Source: Oscillospiraceae bacterium (lineage in GTDB: Bacteria > Bacillota > Clostridia > Oscillospirales > Ruminococcaceae). Taken from it: a stretch of DNA of 11,344 nucleotides. The stretch is taken from assembly GCA_017828835.1 (NCBI GenBank), contig JAGAEK010000018.1:1-11344 (forward strand), in the 5' to 3' direction. The notes beneath the pieces are model-generated. The model was not told where the DNA came from, did no database searches, and worked only from the letters and a program-made list of their open reading frames with translations. The translations under genes were made by a program, and so were the position numbers. This document shows positions 6,263 through 11,344 of this stretch, in pieces (the stretch's first letter is position 1; each line of letters opens with the position of its first letter).

Positions 6263-7141
6263 ATGAAATACGAGGAAAAATTTGCTTTATACAGAAATGC
6301 GGCGGAAGAAGAGCTTGAAAAGAGCGTAGTGACCGATGAAAAAAGGTGCGGCGGACTTATCGAAGCAATGAGATACAGTTTGCTCGGCGGCGGCAAAAGG
6401 ATAAGAGCGGCGCTGGTGCTTGAATTCTGCGATATTTACGGAGGAGCTTGGAAGAATGCTCTTCCCGCGGCTGCCGCAATAGAAATGATACACGCTTATT
6501 CGCTGATACACGACGATATGCCGTGTATGGATAATGACGATTTCAGAAGAGGAAAGCCGTCCTGCCATAAAAAATTCGGTGAAGCTGAGGCGTTGCTTGC
6601 GGGGGATGCGCTGCTGACTTACGCTTTCGGATATGCGGCAAAAAGTAAAGCAAATCCGGAGAATATAGTTCGCGCGCTGAAAGAAATGTCGGAGTTTGCC
6701 GGGTGTGACGGAATGTGCGGCGGACAGTATATCGACCTTGAGAGTGAAGGGAAAAATATAGATGAAGCCACACTTGAAACGATGCACAGACTTAAAACCG
6801 GAGCGATGATAAGACTCAGCGGCAGGATCGGCGCTATACTCGGCGGAGCAAATGAATTGGAAATAGAAAGGGCGGACAGATACTGCGCTAAAATAGGGTT
6901 GGCGTTTCAGATCACGGATGACATACTTGACGTGATCGGCGATGAAAAATTGCTTGGCAAGCCGGTCAAAAGTGACAGCTCGAACGACAAAAAAACCTAT
7001 GCTTCTTTTTACGGTATAGAAGCCGCAAAAAAAATGGCGGACGAATTGTTTTGCGAGGCGAAAAGCATTATAACGGAGATCGATCCGAAAGATGATTTTC
7101 TTATGGGACTGACCGAATTTCTTGAAAGCAGGAACCACTGA
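6263..7141 (+). CDS. ispA: Polyprenyl synthetase, probable farnesyl diphosphate synthase
   Basis: The protein condenses IPP with allylic diphosphates to make short prenyl diphosphates, feeding undecaprenyl and menaquinone-type lipids. From ATG 6263 it has 292 residues, the usual size. It shows GGGKRIRAAL (42-51), the first aspartate-rich motif SLIHDDMPCMDNDDFRRGKP (residues 80-99) with the two-residue insertion typical of bacterial short-chain synthases, GMCGGQYIDLE, HRLKTGAMI and the second aspartate-rich motif FQITDDILD (215-223). The overall pattern is close to B. subtilis IspA/YqiD; the exact chain length (C15 or C20) cannot be settled here. ATG 6254 overlaps the xseB stop (ATGA) and is an alternative start adding three residues. 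Its TGA stop overlaps the tlyA ATG by one base, so the dxs gene usually found next is absent. Confidence 0.95.
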   Translation: MKYEEKFALYRNAAEEELEKSVVTDEKRCGGLIEAMRYSLLGGGKRIRAALVLEFCDIYGGAWKNALPAAAAIEMIHAYSLIHDDMPCMDNDDFRRGKPSCHKKFGEAEALLAGDALLTYAFGYAAKSKANPENIVRALKEMSEFAGCDGMCGGQYIDLESEGKNIDEATLETMHRLKTGAMIRLSGRIGAILGGANELEIERADRYCAKIGLAFQITDDILDVIGDEKLLGKPVKSDSSNDKKTYASFYGIEAAKKMADELFCEAKSIITEIDPKDDFLMGLTEFLESRNH

Positions 7142-7935
7142 TGGAACGGCTTGACGTTGAACTGGTAAAACGCGGGATGGCGGCGACAAGGAACAAGGCG
7201 AAGGGCTATATTGAAGACGGGCGGGTAATGGTGGAAGACAAGCTCGTTACCAAGCCGAGCTTTGAGGTCGGCGAGGACACGAAAATAGAGGTCAGGGACG
7301 ACGAAACGGAATACGTCGGAAGAGGCGGGAAGAAACTTGAAAAAGCGTTTGAACGCTTTAAGCTCGACGTAAAAGGAAAGGTGTGTATCGATATCGGAGC
7401 GTCGACCGGCGGCTTTACGGAATGCCTGTTAAGACACGGCGCCGCGAGAGTTTACGCCGTGGACGTGGGGTCCGGGCAGCTTTCGGAAAAATTAAGACTT
7501 GACGAAAGAGTAAAAAATATAGAAAATACTAATATAAGATATATGCAGCCTGAAGTTATAGGAGAGAAAGCGGATTTTATATGCGCGGATCTTTCATTTA
7601 TTTCGCTTGTTCTGGTAATGGATAGAATAAGGATGCTGTTAAAAGAAAACGGTGTTTGCGTAACGTTGATAAAACCGCAGTTTGAGGTCGGCAGAAATAA
7701 CGTAGGGAAAAAAGGCGTCGTTAAAGACGCGCAAAGCATCGAGGAAGCAATAATAAGAATTTTCGAATATTGCGACAGTATAGGACTTACGGCGGTGGCG
7801 CTCGATTATTCGCCGATAAAAGGCGGGGACGGAAACGTTGAGTTTATTTCTGAATTTGTTTTCGGAAATAACGAGAAAAGAATACCCCGCGAAAAAGTCA
7901 AAGAAATCGTTTTGAATGCGAGAAAAGAACTTTAG
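7141..7935 (+). CDS. tlyA: TlyA-family S4/FtsJ-like methyltransferase (YqxC-like)
   Basis: The 264-residue protein has an N-terminal S4 RNA-binding domain (about 1-58; ERLDVELVKRGMAATRNKAK and IEDGRVMVEDKLVTKPS) and a Rossmann-type methyltransferase domain. The link between them is YVGRGGKKLEKA (58-69). The SAM site is VCIDIGASTGGFTECLL (81-97), followed by VYAVDVGSGQL, ADFICADLSFISL (144-156) and the IKPQFEVGRNNVGKKGVVKD block. Homologues such as mycobacterial TlyA are 2'-O-methyltransferases of rRNA; the family is often mislabelled hemolysin. B. subtilis YqxC in the same position is about 281 residues. ATG 7141 overlaps the ispA stop as TGATG, with AGGA 7130-7133 seven nt upstream, indicating coupled translation. 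Confidence 0.95.
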   Translation: MERLDVELVKRGMAATRNKAKGYIEDGRVMVEDKLVTKPSFEVGEDTKIEVRDDETEYVGRGGKKLEKAFERFKLDVKGKVCIDIGASTGGFTECLLRHGAARVYAVDVGSGQLSEKLRLDERVKNIENTNIRYMQPEVIGEKADFICADLSFISLVLVMDRIRMLLKENGVCVTLIKPQFEVGRNNVGKKGVVKDAQSIEEAIIRIFEYCDSIGLTAVALDYSPIKGGDGNVEFISEFVFGNNEKRIPREKVKEIVLNARKEL

Positions 7936-7954
7936 GTCAAAGAAGGGTTGACGT

Positions 7955-8815
7955 GTGGAGAAAATAATCAAAAGCGTGCTTTTGTTTCCCGGACTTTCCG
8001 AGCGGAACAGAGATATTATAAAAGAAACGGTTTTACCCGTAACCGATGAGTTGAAACGTGCCGGAATAAAGATATTTGCAGAAGAAGAAAGAATAAAACT
8101 GTTTTCGGTCTGCGGTGCGGAGAAAATAAAACCGGATGACGAACCTGACGCGATCGTGGCGATCGGAGGAGACGGAACGATACTTCGTGCAGCGAGAAAA
8201 GCAGTCGGGAAAAATATTCCCATACTCGGGATAAATGCCGGAAGAGTCGGTTTTTTGGCACAGATCGAACGGAATGAAATAAAAAATTTAGAGAAATTAG
8301 CTTGCGGAGAATATAAGATCGATAAGAGAATGCTGTTGGAAGCAAAAATTATAAGAGACGGAAAAAAGGAAGAAGAGCCGTTTTTTTCGATAAATGAAAC
8401 GACGCTCATGAAAGACGATCCCGCGCATACGGTAGATGTTGAGGTCAGAAGGAACGGGGTGTTTGCATATAGGTGTCGGGCAGACGGTATTATAGCGGCA
8501 ACTCCGACGGGTTCGACGGCTTATTCGATGTCAGCCGGCGGACCGATCAGCGATCCGGGAGCGGAAATGATAATAATAACGCCGGTATGTCCGCATTCTC
8601 CGGCTGCGAGAGCGGTCGTCTTTTCAGACAAGGACGTTATAACTCTGAAAGCGGCGGAAGGGAAAATATCGGTCGTTTCAGACGGCGAAATAGAGTCGGT
8701 AATATCGGAAAACGATTGTGTGGAAATAAAGAAATATTCCGAAAAAGCAAGGTTCATCAATCTTTCCGATAAAAATTTTTACGAGACGTTCAACAACAAA
8801 TTTTTTGGAATATAA
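7955..8815 (+). CDS. ppnK: NAD kinase
   Basis: NAD kinase phosphorylates NAD to NADP in the cytoplasm. The 286 residues contain AIVAIGGDGTILRAAR (66-81) with the catalytic GGDG (71-74), GINAGRVGFLAQIE (92-105), the ribose-contact NE (147-148) and the very conserved ADGIIAATPTGSTAYSMSAG (176-195), then TPVCPHSPAARAVVF. These are all the defining motifs and none is missing. GTG 7955 has AGAAGGG 7941-7947 seven nt upstream. The gene lies 19 nt after tlyA and 18 nt before argR. The adjacency tlyA-ppnK-(argR)-recN also occurs in other lineages, including mycobacteria, so it is a recurrent arrangement. Confidence 0.96.
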   Translation: MEKIIKSVLLFPGLSERNRDIIKETVLPVTDELKRAGIKIFAEEERIKLFSVCGAEKIKPDDEPDAIVAIGGDGTILRAARKAVGKNIPILGINAGRVGFLAQIERNEIKNLEKLACGEYKIDKRMLLEAKIIRDGKKEEEPFFSINETTLMKDDPAHTVDVEVRRNGVFAYRCRADGIIAATPTGSTAYSMSAGGPISDPGAEMIIITPVCPHSPAARAVVFSDKDVITLKAAEGKISVVSDGEIESVISENDCVEIKKYSEKARFINLSDKNFYETFNNKFFGI

Positions 8816-8833
8816 TTTGCGGGGGAAGCAGAT

Positions 8834-9280
8834 ATGAAAAAGGAACGACAGGAAGCGATATTAAAACTTATATCCGAGGAAGTTATAGAGACTCAGGAAG
8901 AATTGATAAAAAAGCTTTGCGAAAAAGGATTTGACGTAACTCAGGCAACGGTTTCGCGAGATATCAGAGAATTGAGGATCTCAAAAGTGCAGACCAATAC
9001 GGGCTACAGATATTTCTCGAATGACAATGCGGAAACCAAGTTGGGAAACAAATATCTTGAGATATTGAAGCAATCGGTTAAAAATGTTGACTTTGCGGGA
9101 AATATCGCGGTAGTGAAATGCTACACCGGAACGGCTAACGCGGCGTGCGCGGCGGTCGATTCGATACATACGGCTGATATCGTCGGTACGCTTGCGGGAG
9201 ACGATACTATTTTCGTGCTTTTGAAAAACGAAGATACTGCAAAGGATTTTGTTGAAAAATTCAGAAAATATTATATATAA
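8834..9280 (+). CDS. argR: Arginine repressor ArgR (AhrC)
   Basis: This 148-residue arginine-sensing transcription regulator acts as a hexamer. The N-terminal winged helix (about 1-65) has RQEAILKLISEEVIETQEEL and the recognition segment TQATVSRDIRELRI (36-49). The C-terminal oligomerisation and ligand domain has GTANAACAAVD (99-109) and GTLAGDDTIFVLL (118-130), the arginine-binding motifs of the family. It lies in the usual spot directly before recN; no arginine biosynthesis genes are in the window, so its targets lie elsewhere. ATG 8834 is preceded by GGGGGA (8821-8826). A TATAAT at 8811-8816 just upstream is too close to be a useful promoter for this gene. Confidence 0.96.
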   Translation: MKKERQEAILKLISEEVIETQEELIKKLCEKGFDVTQATVSRDIRELRISKVQTNTGYRYFSNDNAETKLGNKYLEILKQSVKNVDFAGNIAVVKCYTGTANAACAAVDSIHTADIVGTLAGDDTIFVLLKNEDTAKDFVEKFRKYYI

Positions 9281-9281
9281 A
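9252..9281 (+). promoter_or_regulatory. Possible internal SigA promoter before recN
   Basis: TTGAAA (9252-9257) and TATAAA (9276-9281) are 18 nt apart, each one base off consensus, inside the end of argR. A start near 9288 would keep the recN ribosome site (GGGGGTGA, 9311-9318) in the leader. The region is AT-rich, so a chance match is quite possible. I see no GAAC-N4-GTTC-type LexA box nearby. Confidence 0.3.
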
Positions 9282-9322
9282 TCAGGATTTTGATTGAGAG
9301 CGATGTCTGAGGGGGTGAGAAT

Positions 9323-10987
9323 ATGCTTTCGAGTTTGTTTATACAGAACGTAGCGGTAATAGAAAAGGCGGAATTTGAGCTTACGGAGGGTTTTAATGTT
9401 TTCACCGGAGAGACCGGAGCCGGTAAGACGATACTCATAAACGCCATAAATGCGGTTACAGGCGGAAGGATATCCAAGGACATAATAAGAAACGGTGCCG
9501 ACAAAGCAACGATAAGCGCGGTGTTTTGTAAAATACCGGCGGAAAAAGCGGAAGAGATCAGAGAATACGGTTATGAACTTGAGGATGAAGAACTGATCGT
9601 TTCGAGATCGATCTATACCGACGGGAAAAACGTTTGCAGGATAAACGGTCAGCCGACGACGGTAGCTGTTCTGAGGGATATATCGAAAGGTATGATCGAT
9701 ATATACGGTCAGCATGACGGACGTGCGCTGCTTGACGTTCAGGAGCATATCAAATTTGTTGACGAATACGGAAACGTTTTCGAAGCGAAAGAAAAATATC
9801 GGCAGATATACGGAAAAATGAAAGCTGTCGAAAAAGAGCTTGATGAAGCGGTGAAGCTTGAAAACGACAAAGATAGGCTGAAAGAATTTTTGGAATACCA
9901 GCTCAACGAGATAACTTCCGCAAATATACGTATCGGAGAAGAGGAAGAACTGAGAAGACAGCTTAAAATCATAAAAAACGCCAAATTACTTGAAGAATTG
10001 TTTGAGAAATCCAGAGAAGCGGCGTTGGGCGACGATAACAGAGAGGGTGCAATAGAAGAACTCGGAAATTTTGCCGACAGTATAGAGGAGCTTTCAAAAT
10101 ATTATAAAGAACTCGGGCAAGATGCCGAACGTATACGTGAAATATACTATGAAGTTGAAGAGATATATAAAGACGTCAGGGGATTTGAAGGGGATAACGA
10201 TTATAGCCCAGCACAGCTCGACGCGATCGAGGATAGGCTTGAAACGATAAGAAAGCTTGAGAAAAAATACGGAGTCGGAGAAAAAGAGGTACTTGAAAAA
10301 GCAGACGAAATGCAAAGCAAGCTTTCTGCGATAGAGGACTCCGAAGCAAGGATCGAAGAACTGCGTAAGGAGTTTAATGAACTTTTAAGCGATGCGAAAA
10401 ATGCGGCAAATGAATTGAGCTTAAAGAGAGAAGAAGCGGCAAAAGCGTTTTCGGAAGCGGTAAAAAGCGAGCTTGTTTTCCTTGATATGCCGAATGTCAA
10501 GTTCAGCGTATCCCGAAAGCAGACGGAGCTGACGCAGAACGGGGCTGATGCGATGGAGTTTATGATATCCGCGAACCCCGGAGAAGAACCGCGCGCACTT
10601 GCGAAAATAGCTTCAGGCGGTGAAATGTCGCGAATAATGCTCAGCATAAAAAACGCTACCGTGTCCAGAGATAACATTGAAACGATCGTTTTTGACGAAG
10701 TGGATACGGGAGTAAGCGGCCGTGCGGCTTACAAAATAGGCAAAAAGCTGAAAGAAGTTTCAAAAAACAGACAGGTTATATGCGTTACTCATCTTGCGCA
10801 GGTCGCGGCGTTCGGAGACAGCCATATGCTGATAACGAAACATACTGAAAACGACCGTACGTTTACGGAGATACGCAGGATAGAAGGAAAAGACAGAGAA
10901 TATGAAATAGCAAGGATAGGCGGCGGAGATACCGTTACCGAAACGCAAATCCGAAACGCTAAAGAAATGCTTGAAAGCAGTAAATAA
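9323..10987 (+). CDS. recN: DNA repair protein RecN (SMC-like ATPase)
   Basis: RecN is an SMC-related ATPase that acts early at DNA double-strand breaks. The 554 residues (B. subtilis 576) show the head/coil/head plan: Walker A FTGETGAGKTILI (27-39), the Q-loop region DIYGQHDGRALLDVQEH, a long charged coiled-coil pair (about 155-385; EKELDEAVKLENDKDRLKEF at its start), then the ABC signature ASGGEMSRIMLSIK (430-443), Walker B IVFDEVDTGVSG (455-466) and the switch histidine VTHLAQVAAF (H490). All ATPase motifs are intact. ATG 9323 follows GGGGGTGA 9311-9318. It is the last gene of the operon and is followed at once by a strong terminator. In most spore formers spoIVB would come next in the same direction; here it does not. 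Confidence 0.97.
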   Translation: MLSSLFIQNVAVIEKAEFELTEGFNVFTGETGAGKTILINAINAVTGGRISKDIIRNGADKATISAVFCKIPAEKAEEIREYGYELEDEELIVSRSIYTDGKNVCRINGQPTTVAVLRDISKGMIDIYGQHDGRALLDVQEHIKFVDEYGNVFEAKEKYRQIYGKMKAVEKELDEAVKLENDKDRLKEFLEYQLNEITSANIRIGEEEELRRQLKIIKNAKLLEELFEKSREAALGDDNREGAIEELGNFADSIEELSKYYKELGQDAERIREIYYEVEEIYKDVRGFEGDNDYSPAQLDAIEDRLETIRKLEKKYGVGEKEVLEKADEMQSKLSAIEDSEARIEELRKEFNELLSDAKNAANELSLKREEAAKAFSEAVKSELVFLDMPNVKFSVSRKQTELTQNGADAMEFMISANPGEEPRALAKIASGGEMSRIMLSIKNATVSRDNIETIVFDEVDTGVSGRAAYKIGKKLKEVSKNRQVICVTHLAQVAAFGDSHMLITKHTENDRTFTEIRRIEGKDREYEIARIGGGDTVTETQIRNAKEMLESSK

Positions 10988-10988
10988 T

Positions 10989-11020
10989 AAAAGCTCCGAA
11001 ATCAGTTTCGGAGCTTTTTT
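10989..11020. terminator. Bidirectional intrinsic terminator between recN and spo0A
   Basis: AAGCTCCGAAA (10991-11001) and TTTCGGAGCTT (11006-11016) form a perfect 11-bp stem around the tetraloop TCAG. The stem can extend by two A-T pairs into the flanking A and T runs. Six T follow on the + strand (11015-11020), and the other side (TAATAA before the stem) gives a U-rich tail for the - strand. It lies only 1 nt past the recN stop and 3 nt from the spo0A stop, so it should end both convergent transcripts. Confidence 0.93.
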
Positions 11021-11023
11021 GTA

Positions 11024-11344
11024 TCAGTTTATTTTACAGACCGCCGTTTTTTTCATTTGCAGTCTCAGTCGGTCGGCGATCATTGCAATGAATTCGCTGT
11101 TTGTCGGTTTACCTCTTGAATTTTGAACGGTATATCCGAAATAAGAGTTCAGAACATCGATATCTCCTCTGTCCCAGGCAACTTCAATAGCGTGGCGGAT
11201 CGCGCGTTCGACTCTTGACGAAGTTGTGGAGTTTTTCTTTGCGATAGTGGGATAAAGGATCTTCGTAACTGAGTTTATGATCTCTGGGTCCTCAGTCGAA
11301 AGGATTATTGCTTCGCGAAGGTATTGATAACCTTTTATATGAGC
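11024..11344 (-). CDS. spo0A: Stage 0 sporulation protein A, C-terminal effector domain (5' part outside window)
   Basis: Spo0A is the master response regulator of sporulation entry. The - strand frame gives 106 residues and a TGA stop (11026-11024); the receiver domain and start lie beyond the window. The visible part begins AHIKGYQYLREAIIL and includes ILYPTIAKKNSTTSSRVERA, the DNA-recognition helix SRVERAIRHAIEVAW, GDIDVLNSYFGYTV, and the near-invariant KPTNSEFIAMIADRLRLQ. These match the Spo0A DNA-binding domain closely. The tail after RLRLQ (MKKTAVCKIN) is a few residues longer than in B. subtilis. The gene is convergent with recN; normally recN, spoIVB and spo0A point the same way. Confidence 0.96.
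   Translation of the reverse strand, partial: AHIKGYQYLREAIILSTEDPEIINSVTKILYPTIAKKNSTTSSRVERAIRHAIEVAWDRGDIDVLNSYFGYTVQNSRGKPTNSEFIAMIADRLRLQMKKTAVCKIN

Noticed and set aside
6287..7189. 300-codon antisense open frame across ispA
   Set aside because: ispA on the + strand has every family motif. The antisense frame has no recognisable pattern and arises because the purine-rich, ATA/AGA-rich coding strand yields few stops on the complement. The long antisense frames over nusB (3285-3908), tlyA (7639-8409) and recN (8981-9748) have the same cause.
8811..8816. Perfect TATAAT before argR as a promoter
   Set aside because: No good -35 lies upstream (only TTCAAC-like). A start 7 nt downstream would fall inside the ribosome binding site at 8821-8826 and so remove it from the message.
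1..11344. Mobile elements, CRISPR arrays, tRNA/rRNA genes, riboswitches or a novel defence system
   Set aside because: No terminal inverted repeats, transposase motifs, spaced direct repeats or structured RNA consensus were seen. Gene density leaves almost no room for unannotated loci, and every gene belongs to a known core or sporulation family.

Overview
This window is a compact, nearly all-coding stretch from an endospore-forming member of the Firmicutes, most likely an anaerobic Clostridia. The evidence is the spoIIIA sporulation genes at the left edge, the 3' end of spo0A at the right edge, and between them the nusB-xseA-xseB-ispA-tlyA-argR-recN cluster typical of that group. Ile is coded very often by ATA and Arg by AGA, and the coding strand is purine-rich. 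I cannot place the organism more precisely from the sequence alone.

Layout. (1) Positions 1-2893, + strand: the last codons of spoIIIAD, then spoIIIAE, AF, AG and AH. These encode the mother-cell half of the channel that joins the engulfed forespore to the mother cell. (2) Positions 2894-2970: a near-consensus SigA-type promoter with an extended -10 begins on the base after the spoIIIAH stop, and no terminator is visible before it. (3) Positions 2971-10987, + strand: an apparent nine-gene housekeeping operon: Asp23/Gls24-family protein, nusB, a TsaD-like M22/Kae1 paralog, xseA, xseB, ispA, tlyA, NAD kinase, argR and recN (ten genes counting the Asp23-family gene). Spacing is very tight, with several stop/start overlaps. 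(4) Positions 10989-11020: a strong bidirectional terminator. (5) Positions 11024-11344, - strand: the C-terminal DNA-binding end of Spo0A, convergent with recN.

The genes link sporulation morphogenesis, transcription antitermination and rRNA processing (NusB, TlyA), DNA repair (exonuclease VII, RecN), isoprenoid and NADP supply, and arginine control. This is a well-known Firmicutes neighbourhood, but it is rearranged compared with Bacillus subtilis. accBC, folD and dxs are missing from their usual slots, a TsaD-like paralog lies between nusB and xseA, ppnK lies between tlyA and argR, and the recN-spoIVB-spo0A order is broken: there is no spoIVB here and spo0A is inverted.

I found no mobile element, CRISPR array, RNA gene or clearly new system. 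The most interesting items are the TsaD-like paralog of unknown function, the loss of the spoIVB/spo0A arrangement, and the sharply defined promoter that separates (but does not insulate) sporulation and housekeeping transcription. No stretch longer than 300 bases lacks a gene.
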